64,000 nucleotides of DNA from Streptomyces sp. C10-9-1 (GCF_024497955.1 NZ_JANHKP010000001.1:186001-250000); one strand, 5' to 3'. Positions 44,768-53,124 are shown, numbered from the stretch's first letter. The notes: generated from the letters alone by a model not told the origin. Numbers and translations: made by a program.

Positions 44768-46222
44768 TCAGTGGGCGGCGGACGCGGGCTGCCTGGCGGT
44801 GGTGCCCTCGCCGGGCTCCCCCGGCACGGTGTCGTCCTCGCTCCCGCCCTGCCTCCCGAGGTGGTTGAAGACCAGGTTGAGCAGGACGGCCGCGACGCAG
44901 CCGGTGGAGATGCCGGAGTCCAGGATGATCTTCGCGGTCTCGGGGAAGGCGTGGTAGAAGTCCGGGGCGCTGATCGGGATGATGCCGACGGCCAGGGAGA
45001 CGGCGAGGACCAGCACGTTGGCGTCCTTCTCCAGTCCGGCCCGGACCAGGGTCTGGATGCCGCTGGCGGCGACCGAGCCGAACAGCACGATGCCCGCGCC
45101 GCCGAGGACCGGCCGGGGCACGACCGCGATCAGGGCGGCGGCCATCGGGCACAGCCCCATCAGGACCAGGAAGCCGCCGCCGCAGGCGACGACGAAGCGG
45201 CTGCGGACGCGGGTCATGGCCACCAGGCCGATGTTCTGGGCGAAGGCGCTGCACATGAAGCCGTTGAACAGCGGGCTCAGCGCGGAGCCGAGGGTGTCCG
45301 CCCGCAGCCCGGCGGCGATGGTCCTCTCGTCGGCGGGGCGCTCCACGATCTCGCCGAGGGCGAGCATGTCGGCGGTGGACTCCGTCATGGAGACGATCAT
45401 CACCACGCACATCGAGAGGATGGCGGCGAGCGCGAACTGCGGGGCGCCGAAGTGGAACGGCGTGGGGAAGCCGACCACGTCCGCCTCGGTGACGGGGGCG
45501 AGGTCGACGACGCCGAAGGGGACGGCGGCCAGGGTGCCGGCCACCAGGCCGACGAGGACCGCGACCTGCCGGAGGAAGCCGGTGGTGAAGCGCCGCAGCA
45601 CGAGGACGATCAGCAGGGTGAGGGCCGCGAGGGCGAGGGAGGGGGCCGAGCCGTAGTCGGCGGCCGAGGGGTCCGGGCCCTGGGCCCAGCCGAAGGCGAC
45701 GGGGAGCAGGGATATGCCGATCAGGGTGATCACGGTGCCGGTGACCACGGGCGGGAAGAAGCGCACGAGCTTGCCGAAGAACGGTGCGGCCAGGAAGCCG
45801 AGCAGGCCGGCGACGATGATCGCGCCGAAGATGATCGGCAGGGCGTCGTCCTTGCTCGGCGCGGTGTCGACGATCGCGAGCATGGGCGCCACACCGGCGA
45901 AGGTGACGCCGTTGACGAACGGGAGCCGGGCGCCGATCCTCCAGACGCCTAGGGTCTGGAGGAAGGTGGCGAGGCCGGCGGTGAAGAGGCTGGCGCCCGT
46001 CAGGAAGGTGAGTTCGGCGGCGGAGAGGCCGACGGCCGCTCCCACGATGAGGGGCGGGGCCACGACGCCCGCGTGCATGGCGGCCACGTGCTGGAGGCCG
46101 CTGGTGAGCATCCTGGCGGGGGGCAGGGTCTCGTCGACCGGGTGCCTCCGGTCTTCCCCGTCCGCGCGGTCCGGGGATCCGGCCCGGTCCGGGGTGTCGG
46201 CGTTCGGCTTCTGCACGGCCAC
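44768..46222 (-). CDS. NCS2-family purine permease (xanthine/uric acid type)
   Basis: 484 residues with about 12-14 membrane helices. It opens the transport part with LPPARMLTSGLQHVAAMHAGVVAPPLIVG (short: LTSGLQHVAAMHAGVVAPP) and carries the NCS2 signature SAFAQNIGLVAMTRVRSRFV. In this family these read as xanthine- or urate-type rather than uracil-type carriers, driven by proton or sodium symport. It lies downstream of the 8-oxoguanine deaminase gene on the same strand, 298 bp away, and near the uricase cluster, so it probably imports xanthine, urate or a related purine for breakdown. Confidence 0.92.
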   Translation of the reverse strand: MAVQKPNADTPDRAGSPDRADGEDRRHPVDETLPPARMLTSGLQHVAAMHAGVVAPPLIVGAAVGLSAAELTFLTGASLFTAGLATFLQTLGVWRIGARLPFVNGVTFAGVAPMLAIVDTAPSKDDALPIIFGAIIVAGLLGFLAAPFFGKLVRFFPPVVTGTVITLIGISLLPVAFGWAQGPDPSAADYGSAPSLALAALTLLIVLVLRRFTTGFLRQVAVLVGLVAGTLAAVPFGVVDLAPVTEADVVGFPTPFHFGAPQFALAAILSMCVVMIVSMTESTADMLALGEIVERPADERTIAAGLRADTLGSALSPLFNGFMCSAFAQNIGLVAMTRVRSRFVVACGGGFLVLMGLCPMAAALIAVVPRPVLGGAGIVLFGSVAASGIQTLVRAGLEKDANVLVLAVSLAVGIIPISAPDFYHAFPETAKIILDSGISTGCVAAVLLNLVFNHLGRQGGSEDDTVPGEPGEGTTARQPASAAH

Positions 46223-46520
46223 GGCGGTGCCTCCGGTCGGTTAACACGTCGTCGTCGACATGGGTGTCAGGGAGGTGGTGCTGGTGGTGCTGTGCACGCA
46301 CCGGTCGCCCGTCCGGTGTGGTGCGGTGGTGCGCGGTGGCACGGGGTCCGCAGGGGGACACGTGTCACCGCATCCGGGGGGCGCGGCGTCCGCTGACGCG
46401 CACCCCCCGGTGCGGCTGCCGTGGACCCCGCTCGGGTCCACGGCCGCCGGCCGGGGGCCGTCCCCCCCGACCGGAGCCTCGTCGGTGCGGGCCGCGGCGG
46501 TGCGCGGCCCGCACGGGCCG
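46223..46520. other. Gap between permease and deaminase genes
   Basis: About 300 bp without a supported gene. GTTAACACGTCGTCGTCGAC lies near the permease start and may be regulatory, but it matches neither of the two purine-regulon motifs found elsewhere in the window. Confidence 0.4.
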
Positions 46521-47918
46521 TCAGGCCCCTGCGGCGATCCGCGCCAGGCGGCGGGCCTCGTCCCGGGTGGAGCGGGCGACGGCCTCCTCGTCGACGGTGG
46601 TGAGGCGGCCCGACTCGACGACGGGGCGCCCGTCCACCAGGGAGAGGGTGACGGGGGCGGCGGCGCCGAACACCAGGGCGACCACCGGGTCGGCGATCGA
46701 GGAGTGCGCCAGGGTGTCCAGCTTCCAGAGCACGAGGTCGGCGACCTTGCCGGGCTCCAGGGAGCCGATCGCGTCGGCGCGGCCGAGTACCTGGGCGCCG
46801 CCGTAGGTGCCCAGGCGCAGCGCCTGGCGGGCGTTCAGGGCCGCCTCGCGGTGGGCGCCGAGGCGGTTGATCAGAAGCGCGTTGCGCAGCTCGGTGTGCA
46901 GTTCCCCGGACTCGTTGGAGGCGGTGCCGTCGACGCCGAGGCCGACCGGGACCCCCGCGGCGAGCATGTCGGGGACCCGGGCGATGCCGGCGGCGAGGCG
47001 GGCGTTGGAGGAGGGGCAGTGGGCGACACCGGTGCCGGTGCGGGCGAAGGCCGCGATGTCGGAGTCGTTCATGTGGACGCAGTGGGCCATCCACACGTCC
47101 TCGCCCAGCCAGCCGGTGGACTCGAAGTAGTCGGTGGGGCCCATGCCGAAGAGCTCGTGGCACCACTTCTCCTCCTCCACGGTCTCCGAGCCGTGGGTGT
47201 GCAGCCGGACGCCGAGGCGGCGGGCCAGCTCGGCCCCCTGCCTGAGGAGTTCGGTGGAGATGGAGAAGGGGGAGCAGGGTGCGACGGCGACCTGCGTCAT
47301 GGCGTCGAAGGAGGCGTCGTGGTGGGCGCGGACGGTCTCCTCGGTGGCGGCGAGGGCGCCTTCGAGGGTCTCGACGGCGAAGTCCGGCGGCAGGCCGCCG
47401 TCCTTCTCGCTGCGGTCCATGGAGCCGCGGGCCAGGGTGAAGCGGACGCCCGTATCGCGGGCGGCGCCGATGATGGCGCCGGACAGGTCGCCGCTGCCCT
47501 CGGGGTAGACGTAGTGGTGGTCCATGGCGGTGGTGACGCCGCCGCGGGCCATCATCGCGAGGGAGCCCTGCGCGGCGGCGCGGACCATGGCCTCGTCGAT
47601 GCGCGCCCAGGTGGGGTAGAGGGCCACGAGCCAGTTGAAGAGGTTGTGGTCGGTGGCCAGTCCGCGGGTGATCCACTGGTAGAAGTGGTGGTGGGTGTTG
47701 ACCAGGCCCGGGGTGGCGAGGTGGCCGGTGGCGTCGATGCGGCGCACGACGTTCTCCAGGCCCTCGGGGGCCGCGCCCGCCCCGACGGACTCGATGCGGT
47801 TGCCCGCGACGACGATGTGGCCCGTCGCGTACTCGGTGTCCCGGGCGTCGACGGTGGCGACGGCGCAGTTCTCGATGACGAGGCGCTCGGTCGTTCCGGG
47901 GGCTGCCGAAGGTGCCAT
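46521..47918 (-). CDS. 8-oxoguanine deaminase (amidohydrolase)
   Basis: 465 residues of the ATZ/TRZ amidohydrolase superfamily. Metal and catalytic residues appear as NTHHHFYQWITRG (His-x-His, about 72), HTHGSETVEEEKWC, HCVHMNDSD and VGLGVDGTASNESG with the final Asp. HHHFYQ, ATDHNLFNWLVALYP and MDHHYVYPEG mark the 8-oxoguanine deaminase branch, which converts 8-oxoguanine to urate and so feeds uricase. GAAGGA lies 7 nt before the ATG. It follows the uricase operon on the same strand after 378 bp with a hairpin between, so it probably has its own promoter. Confidence 0.92.
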   Translation of the reverse strand: MAPSAAPGTTERLVIENCAVATVDARDTEYATGHIVVAGNRIESVGAGAAPEGLENVVRRIDATGHLATPGLVNTHHHFYQWITRGLATDHNLFNWLVALYPTWARIDEAMVRAAAQGSLAMMARGGVTTAMDHHYVYPEGSGDLSGAIIGAARDTGVRFTLARGSMDRSEKDGGLPPDFAVETLEGALAATEETVRAHHDASFDAMTQVAVAPCSPFSISTELLRQGAELARRLGVRLHTHGSETVEEEKWCHELFGMGPTDYFESTGWLGEDVWMAHCVHMNDSDIAAFARTGTGVAHCPSSNARLAAGIARVPDMLAAGVPVGLGVDGTASNESGELHTELRNALLINRLGAHREAALNARQALRLGTYGGAQVLGRADAIGSLEPGKVADLVLWKLDTLAHSSIADPVVALVFGAAAPVTLSLVDGRPVVESGRLTTVDEEAVARSTRDEARRLARIAAGA

Positions 47919-47998
47919 GATGCGTCCTTCTTCGTGTCGTGTGGGGTGTCGGAGGCTCCCCGGGGCGGGTGTCCCGGGACGTCGTCCGGGCGACGGCG

Positions 47999-48021
47999 TC
48001 CCCGGGGCGGGCCCCCGGGGA
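47999..48021. terminator. Possible terminator after the uricase operon
   Basis: TCCCCGGGG, loop CGGGC, CCCCGGGGA: a perfect 9-bp stem in the 378-bp gap between uricase and the deaminase gene. It is almost 280 nt past the uricase stop, so the assignment is weak. Nothing else is seen in the gap. Confidence 0.4.
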
Positions 48022-48296
48022 AGGGCACGGCAGGACCCTGGAGGATTTGAGTGCCGCAGCCGGGTGGCCTTCCGGGACGGCCGGTCCGGCGGCTGCGGGT
48101 GCCGAGAGGGTGGAGGAACGGGACGGGGAGACGGGGCCGCCCCGGCGCGGGCCGTGCCGCGCCGCTCGCCCGCGGCGTCCGTGGGGCGGCTCCCGGGTGT
48201 CGTGCTCCCGGGCACCGGGGGCTGTGCCATGGTCCTCCCTCCGGTCCGCGGGCCGCTCCGCCCGTGTCGGCGGGCGGGGCGGCGCGCGGCCTCGCG

Positions 48297-49220
48297 TCAG
48301 AGGTTGGTCATGTCGACCGGGATCCTCGGTTCGACTCCGTCGCGCAGCACGGTGGCCTCGATGAGGCCGTACGGGCGGTCCGCGGCGAAGTAGACCTCGT
48401 TGTCGTTCTTCAGGCCGAAGGGTTCGAGGTCGGCCAGGAAGTGGTGCTTGTTGGGGAGCGAGAAGCGGATCTCGTCGATCTCGCTGCGGCTGTTGATGAT
48501 GCGCGAACCCATCTGGTACAGGGTCTGCTGCAAGGACAGCGAGTAGGTCTCCGCGAAGGCCTGGAGCATGTGCTTCTTGGCCTGCTCGTAGGACTTGTCC
48601 CAGTTCGGCGACCGCTGCTCGTCGGAGGTCCAGTTGTAGCGCCACTGGGCGGCCACCTGGGTCGCCAGGATGCGGTCGTACGCCTCCTTGAGCGTGGTGT
48701 ACCGGTCCTTGACGTAGCCCCAGAACTCGGAGTTGGTCGAGTTCATCACGACCAGGTCCTTGAGGCCGGACACCACCTCGAAGGACGAGCCGTCGTAGGT
48801 GACCTGGGTGGTGCGGATCTCCTGGCCCCTGCGGACGAAGGAGTGCCGGACCTCGTCGGCCCCGATGAACTTGGAGTTGCCGTCGGAGGTCGCGATGCGC
48901 TCCCAGGCGTACTCCTCGATGCGGATGCGCGCCCGGTGGATCGGCTCCTGGCTGGTGACGAAGTGCCGGGCCAGGTGGATGCCGAACTGCTCGGCGGACT
49001 CGATGCCGTACTCCTTGGCGAACGCGAACACCGTGTTCTTGGTGGTGTCGGTCGGCAGGACGTGGGCGTTGGAGCCCGAGTAGTGCACGTCGTCCATGTC
49101 GCCGGAGAGGGCGACGGAGACGTTCAGGTCCTTGATGTGGTGGGTGTCGCCGTCCCGCGTGATCCTGACGACGCGGTTCTCTGCTTTGCCGTACTGGTTC
49201 TGGCCGAGAATCGTGGGCAT
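48297..49220 (-). CDS. Uricase (urate oxidase, cofactor-independent)
   Basis: 307 residues, two T-fold halves. It oxidises urate with O2 to 5-hydroxyisourate and H2O2. Catalytic Lys12 (QYGKAENRVVRI), the Thr in VLPTDTTKNTVFAFAK (58-63) and the His in LPNKHHFLADLEPFG are present, as are NSTNSEFWGYVKDRYTTL and DRPYGLIEATVLR. GGGAG lies before the ATG, and only 6 nt separate it from the HIU hydrolase stop, so it is the third gene of a uraD-uraH-uricase operon. The H2O2 made here is presumably removed by the catalase encoded 4 kb away under a near-identical promoter. Confidence 0.96.
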   Translation of the reverse strand: MPTILGQNQYGKAENRVVRITRDGDTHHIKDLNVSVALSGDMDDVHYSGSNAHVLPTDTTKNTVFAFAKEYGIESAEQFGIHLARHFVTSQEPIHRARIRIEEYAWERIATSDGNSKFIGADEVRHSFVRRGQEIRTTQVTYDGSSFEVVSGLKDLVVMNSTNSEFWGYVKDRYTTLKEAYDRILATQVAAQWRYNWTSDEQRSPNWDKSYEQAKKHMLQAFAETYSLSLQQTLYQMGSRIINSRSEIDEIRFSLPNKHHFLADLEPFGLKNDNEVYFAADRPYGLIEATVLRDGVEPRIPVDMTNL

Positions 49221-49226
49221 TGTCTG

Positions 49227-49640
49227 CTAGCTCCCTCGGTAAACGGAGTAGCCGAACGGGTTGAGCAGCAGCGGTACGTGGTAGTGCTCGCCCGGTACGA
49301 CGGCGAAGGTGATCGCCACCTCCGGGAAGAACGCACCGGTCGCACCGCTGTCCCGATTCGCGGGGGCGTCCTGCTGCACATCGGCTTGCTGGGGTCCGGC
49401 GTCGCGGCGGAGGAGGTACTCCTCGGTCGCGAAGTCCAGACGTACGTGGGTCGTGCCCTCCGGCAGGGCCGGGAGGTCCTTGCACCGCCCGTCCGCGTCG
49501 GTCGCCGAGGCGCCGAGCGCCCGCCACCCCGCACCGGCGCCACTGCGGGCCGACAGGGAGACGGCGACGCCCTCGGCGGGGCGTCCGGCGCTCGTGTCCA
49601 GGATGTGCGTGGACACCGATGCGGTGGTGTGCGTGCTCAT
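49227..49640 (-). CDS. uraH: 5-hydroxyisourate hydrolase (HIUase)
   Basis: 137 residues, transthyretin-like. It hydrolyses 5-hydroxyisourate to OHCU. N-terminal STHILDTSAGRPAEGV with His12, the Arg in GWRALG (Arg40) and the C-terminal YRGS tetrapeptide that separates HIUases from transthyretin are all present. The loop EYLLRRDAGPQQADVQQDAPANRDSG is longer than in most members (part: RRDAGPQQADVQQDAPAN), an insertion of about 20 residues. Its ATG overlaps the uraD stop by 4 bp, and GAGGAC precedes it. Confidence 0.95.
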   Translation of the reverse strand: MSTHTTASVSTHILDTSAGRPAEGVAVSLSARSGAGAGWRALGASATDADGRCKDLPALPEGTTHVRLDFATEEYLLRRDAGPQQADVQQDAPANRDSGATGAFFPEVAITFAVVPGEHYHVPLLLNPFGYSVYRGS

Positions 49641-50158
49641 GCGTCCTCTTCCTCTGCGGGCTCCACGAGGCGGGCCAGCCGGATGCGGTTGATCCTGCCG
49701 AGTTCGGTGCGGACGGTCTCCCGCTCCTGCTCCGGCGTGTTGCCGATCCGCTCGCGCACGGCGTCCCTCATCTGCTCCCCGGTGCGCCCGGTCGCGCAGA
49801 TCAGGAAGACGTGCCCGAACCTCTCCTGGTAGGCCAGGTTGAGTTCGAGCATCTCGGCCTTCAGCTCCTCGGACGCCCCGGCCATGCCGCGCTGTTCGCG
49901 GGAGGAGGTGGGGTCGCCGGGCCTGGGCCGGCCGATCGGGGGGTGCCCGGCCATCGCCTCGGCCAGGTCCTGCGCCGTCAGCTCCGCCATGGCGGCGTCA
50001 CTGGCGCCCATCAGGCTTTCCACGTCGGCGTACGGGCGCCGGGCGAGGATCGCGCCCACCCAGGCGGCGCTGGCGCACACCTCGTGCAGTGCGGTCTGCG
50101 CCGCACTGTCCTCGGAGGCGTTGAACCGGGCGAGGCCCGGGTTCTCAAGTGCAGTCAC
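49637..50158 (-). CDS. uraD: OHCU decarboxylase
   Basis: 173 residues. It decarboxylates OHCU to S-allantoin, finishing urate oxidation. Catalytic His72 lies in GHPPIGRPR, preceded by SAAWVGAILARRPY; Glu and Arg follow in SSREQRGMAGAS and RFGHVFLICATGRTG. GTG start with GGAGG 5 nt upstream. It is the first gene of the three-gene operon. The promoter region 50 bp upstream carries the 17-bp palindrome shared with catalase, aceB and allB. Confidence 0.95.
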   Translation of the reverse strand: MTALENPGLARFNASEDSAAQTALHEVCASAAWVGAILARRPYADVESLMGASDAAMAELTAQDLAEAMAGHPPIGRPRPGDPTSSREQRGMAGASEELKAEMLELNLAYQERFGHVFLICATGRTGEQMRDAVRERIGNTPEQERETVRTELGRINRIRLARLVEPAEEEDA

Positions 50159-50206
50159 GGGAGCCTCCGTGGCTTGATCATCTCGGTGCGTCGGACGGGC
50201 TGCGGA

Positions 50207-50248
50207 TAGCTAACGCCCTCCGGAAGTCGACGTCAACACTTTGTTGAA
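50207..50248 (-). promoter_or_regulatory. uraD promoter with purine-regulon palindrome
   Basis: On the minus strand TTCAACAAAGTGTTGAC (50248-50232) overlaps TTGACG (50236-50231); 18 bp further is TAGCTA (50212-50207). The catalase promoter has the same layout: palindrome over the -35, TTGACGTC, 18 bp, then a TA-beginning -10. Over the first 20 bases the two differ at a single position. Confidence 0.7.
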
Positions 50249-50311
50249 AAGTCGCGGGGGCGGAGGCCGCCGGCCACCACACCGGGCGGCGCCCCCCGCC
50301 GGCACCGGGAC

Positions 50312-50686
50312 TCAGTCGCCGCGGGCGGCGTTCTCCCTGTTCAGGTAGTTGTACACGGTGAAGCGGCTGACCCCGAGGGCCGCGGCCACCGTCTCGACGC
50401 CGTGCCGCACGGAGAAGGCCCCCCGGGCCTCCAGCGTCCGCACGACCGACTGCTTGGTCCTTCGGTCGAGTTCGGCGAGGGGGCAGCCGTGCCGGCGCTC
50501 CATCGCGGCCAGGATGTGCTCCAGGGAGTCGGCGAGCTGCGGCAGGCGCACGGCCACCACCTCCTCGCCCTCCCAGCTGAGCACCACGTCGTCGTCCTGC
50601 GCCTCGCCGGGGGCGAGCAGCTTCCCGCCCATCGCGTCGACCAGCGGCTTCACCGCCTGCGCGAACGCGTCCTCCGCCCCGCTCAT
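50312..50686 (-). CDS. HTH transcriptional regulator (YheO/DauR C-terminal type)
   Basis: 124 residues. The C-terminal third, RTLEARGAFSVRHGVETVAAALGVSRFTVYNYLNREN (parts: GAFSVRHGVETVAAALG, VSRFTVYNYL), matches the helix-turn-helix of DauR/YheO regulators. The N-terminal 70 residues are a shortened input domain (DDDVVLSWEGEEVVAVRLPQ), much smaller than the PAS-like YheO domain. GGAGGAG precedes the ATG. Its start overlaps the stop of a DUF77-like gene by 4 bp, and it reads toward uraD, with the 17-bp palindrome in between. It is the nearest candidate to bind that palindrome, but this is inference. Confidence 0.82.
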   Translation of the reverse strand: MSGAEDAFAQAVKPLVDAMGGKLLAPGEAQDDDVVLSWEGEEVVAVRLPQLADSLEHILAAMERRHGCPLAELDRRTKQSVVRTLEARGAFSVRHGVETVAAALGVSRFTVYNYLNRENAARGD

Positions 50687-50946
50687 CTGCGCTCCTCCCC
50701 GGCACCGTCCACCACGTTCACCTGGAGGGACACCCGGGTCGCACCGCTGTGCAGAGCCGCGCGCAGCAGCGCGTCGACGGCTCCGAGCACCTCGTCGGCC
50801 CCACCCTCGGCCGTGTTGCCGAAGGGGCCGACGTCCACCTTGTCCAGCGCCGCACCCTGGACGACCTCGCGAGCGGCCACGGCGTGCGCGGGCGGTTCGT
50901 CGAGGTCGAAGGGCTCGGTCGTGAACTCCACTCTCAGTCGCACCAT
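50683..50946 (-). CDS. Small DUF77/thiamine-binding-like protein
   Basis: 87 residues. MVRLRVEFTTEPFDLDEPPAHAV, VDVGPFGNTAEGGADEVLGAVDALLRAALHSGATRVSLQVNVV (parts: VGPFGNTAEGGADEV, GATRVSLQVNVV) resembles the MTH1187/DUF77 ferredoxin-like proteins, some of which bind thiamine or its precursor. The match is moderate. It overlaps the HTH gene by 4 bp, so the two are made together; the protein may sense a small heterocycle and pass this to the HTH partner. The start lacks a strong ribosome site; longer frames upstream look non-coding. Confidence 0.7.
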   Translation of the reverse strand: MVRLRVEFTTEPFDLDEPPAHAVAAREVVQGAALDKVDVGPFGNTAEGGADEVLGAVDALLRAALHSGATRVSLQVNVVDGAGEERR

Positions 50947-51074
50947 GCCCCCACCGTAGCGGCGCCCGCGCGGATCGGACCCGCCCCGGCGGCACCGGCT
51001 CCGACCAGGGACGGAACACCGGCACAGGGACCCGTGGCGACCCACGGGGCGGAGGGGGATTTCACGTCGGCCGC

Positions 51075-51139
51075 TTGACAGGCCCGAGTCTCGCTCTACA
51101 GAATTCCGTTAAGCAGAAAGAAACTTCCGCAATACGGAA
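51075..51139 (+). promoter_or_regulatory. hyi promoter with tandem AllR-type boxes
   Basis: TTGACA (51075-51080), 16 bp, TACAGA (51097-51102). AllR-type boxes TTCCGTTAAGCAGAA (51104-51118) and TTCCGCAATACGGAA (51125-51139) start 21 bp apart. The first covers the expected transcription start near 51109, so the protein should repress. Confidence 0.75.
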
Positions 51140-51153
51140 GGAGCGCACCTCTC

Positions 51154-51993
51154 ATGGGATTCGCGGACCAGCGCTTCGATGTGAACCTCTCGATCCTCTT
51201 CACCGAGCTCCCGCTCCTGGAGCGCCCCGCGGCCGCGGCCGCGGCGGGCTTCACCGCGGTGGAGCTGTGGTGGCCCTGGACCGACACCCCCACCCCCGGG
51301 CAGTCCGAGCTCGACGCCCTGAAGAAGGCGCTGGACGACGCCGGCACCCGGCTGGTGGGCCTGAACTTCTACGCCGGGCGGCTCCCGGGCCCGGACCGCG
51401 GCGCCCTGTCGGTACCGGGCGAGGAGTCCGACCGCTTCCGGGCCAACATCGAGGTGGCCGCCGACTTCGCCGCCTCGGTGGGATGCACGGCACTCAACGC
51501 CCTGTACGGCAACCGCGTCGAGGGCACCGACCCCGGGACCCAGGACGCCCTGGCACTGGAGAACCTCGTCCTCGCCGCCCGTGCGGCCGACCGGATCGGC
51601 GCCGTCCTGCTCGTCGAGGCCCTCAACCGGCCGGAGTCCCCGCTCTACCCGCTGGTGAGCGCACCGGCGGCGATCGAGGTCGTCGACAAGGTGAACGCGG
51701 CGACCGGCCTGGGCAACGCCCGGTTCCTGCTCGACATCTACCACCTGTCCATGAACGGCGAGGACGTCTCCGGGGTCATCGCGGCCTACGCCGACCGGAC
51801 CGGCCACGTCCAGATCGCCGACAACCCCGGCCGCGGCGCCCCCGGCACCGGCTCGCTCCCCCTGGAGCAGCTCCTCGACGAGCTGCGGGCAGCGGGTTAC
51901 GACGGCTGGGTCGGGCTGGAGTACAAGCCCGGCGACCGCCCGAGCGCCGAGGCGTTCGACTGGCTCCCCGCCTCGGCCCGAGCGGCCAACTGA
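51154..51993 (+). CDS. hyi: Hydroxypyruvate isomerase
   Basis: 279 residues, TIM-barrel. It interconverts hydroxypyruvate and tartronate semialdehyde in the glyoxylate-to-glycerate route. RFDVNLSILFTELPLLERPAAAAAAGFTAVELWWPW (start RFDVNLSILFTELPLLER), LVEALNRPESPLYPLVS with the metal Glu, NARFLLDIYHLSMNGEDV with Asp and His, and GHVQIADNPGRGAPGTG with His and Asp match the Hyi family. AAGGAG lies 10 nt before the ATG. It is followed 35 nt later by glxR, forming an operon controlled by AllR-type boxes. Confidence 0.95.
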   Translation: MGFADQRFDVNLSILFTELPLLERPAAAAAAGFTAVELWWPWTDTPTPGQSELDALKKALDDAGTRLVGLNFYAGRLPGPDRGALSVPGEESDRFRANIEVAADFAASVGCTALNALYGNRVEGTDPGTQDALALENLVLAARAADRIGAVLLVEALNRPESPLYPLVSAPAAIEVVDKVNAATGLGNARFLLDIYHLSMNGEDVSGVIAAYADRTGHVQIADNPGRGAPGTGSLPLEQLLDELRAAGYDGWVGLEYKPGDRPSAEAFDWLPASARAAN

Positions 51994-52028
51994 CCCCCTT
52001 CGCACGTGTTTTCCAGAGAGGTACCCTC

Positions 52029-52916
52029 ATGAGCACTCCCACCATCGCCTGGATCGGCCTCGGCATCATGGGCTCCCCCATGTCCGAGAACCTGCTGAAG
52101 GCCGGCTACTCCGTCACCGGCTTCACGCTGGAGCAGGACAAGCTGGACCGCCTGGCCGCCGCCGGCGGCACCGCGGCCTCCTCGGTCGCCGAGGCGGTGC
52201 GCGACGCGGACGTCGTGATCACGATGGTGCCCGCCTCCCCGCAGGTCGAGGCCATCGCCTACGGCCCGGACGGCATCCTGGAGAACGCCAGGCGCGGCGC
52301 CCTGCTGATCGACATGTCCTCGATCACGCCGCAGACCTCGATCGACCTGGCCGAGGCCGCGGCCGAGAAGGGCATCCGGGTCCTGGACGCCCCCGTGTCC
52401 GGCGGCGAGGCGGGCGCCATCGAGGCCGTGCTGTCCATCATGGTCGGCGGCGAGCAGGCGGACTTCGACGCCGCCGAGCCGATCCTCCGTGCGCTCGGCA
52501 GGACGATCGTGCTCTGCGGGCCGCACGGTTCCGGCCAGACGGTGAAGGCCGCCAACCAGCTGATCGTGGCGGTGAACATCCAGGCCTGCGCCGAGGCCGT
52601 GGTCTTCCTGGAGAAGTCGGGCGTGGACCTGGCCGCCGCCCTCGACGTCCTGGGCGGCGGGCTGGCGGGCTCGACGGTGCTCACCCGCAAGAAGGCCAAC
52701 TTCCTCGACCGGGACTTCACACCGGGCTTCCGCATCGACCTGCACCACAAGGACATGGGCATCGTCACCGACGCCGCCCGGACCGTGGGCGCCGCCCTGC
52801 CGGTCGGCGCGGTCGTCGCCCAGCTGGTCGCCTCGCTGCGCGCCCAGGGCGACGGCGGGCTGGACCACTCCGCCCTGCTCCGCGCCGTCGAGCGGCTGTC
52901 CGGCTCGCAGGCCTGA
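52029..52916 (+). CDS. glxR: 2-hydroxy-3-oxopropionate (tartronate semialdehyde) reductase
   Basis: 295 residues, beta-hydroxyacid dehydrogenase family. NAD(P) loop [20 protein letters not shown] (about 8-27), substrate motif [11 protein letters not shown], catalytic Lys in [13 protein letters not shown], and C-terminal [17 protein letters not shown] are all present. It reduces tartronate semialdehyde, the product of Gcl, to D-glycerate. GAGAGGTA lies before the ATG. Second gene of the hyi-glxR operon; gcl itself is 6 kb away under a promoter with the same paired boxes. A glycerate kinase would be the next step but is not here. Confidence 0.95.
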   Translation: MSTPTIAWIGLGIMGSPMSENLLKAGYSVTGFTLEQDKLDRLAAAGGTAASSVAEAVRDADVVITMVPASPQVEAIAYGPDGILENARRGALLIDMSSITPQTSIDLAEAAAEKGIRVLDAPVSGGEAGAIEAVLSIMVGGEQADFDAAEPILRALGRTIVLCGPHGSGQTVKAANQLIVAVNIQACAEAVVFLEKSGVDLAAALDVLGGGLAGSTVLTRKKANFLDRDFTPGFRIDLHHKDMGIVTDAARTVGAALPVGAVVAQLVASLRAQGDGGLDHSALLRAVERLSGSQA

Positions 52917-53082
52917 CCCCTTCCCGGGCTCCCGCCCCGCACACCGCCCCTCCCGGCGGCCCCGCACGCCCCTGCCGCGGGCGCGGGGGCGGGGGCGGGC
53001 AACGTCTTCCGGTCGGTGCCGGTGCCGACACCTGTCCTGTCGCGCCCAGGCGCCGGCACCGGCCGGAACCCCTCTCCAGAAT

Positions 53083-53124
53083 TTCAACAAACTGTTGACG
53101 TCTTCTCGGGAGCGAACCTACGCT
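53083..53124 (+). promoter_or_regulatory. Catalase promoter with purine-regulon palindrome
   Basis: TTCAACAAACTGTTGAC (53083-53099) overlaps the -35 TTGACG (53095-53100). After 18 bp, TACGCT (53119-53124) is the -10. This is nearly the same arrangement and sequence as the uraD promoter. No AllR-type box is visible. Confidence 0.7.

Noticed and set aside
46223..46260. GTTAACACGTCGTCGTCGAC near the permease start as a copy of the purine palindrome
   Set aside because: It lacks the TCAAC and GTTGA arms in the right spacing.
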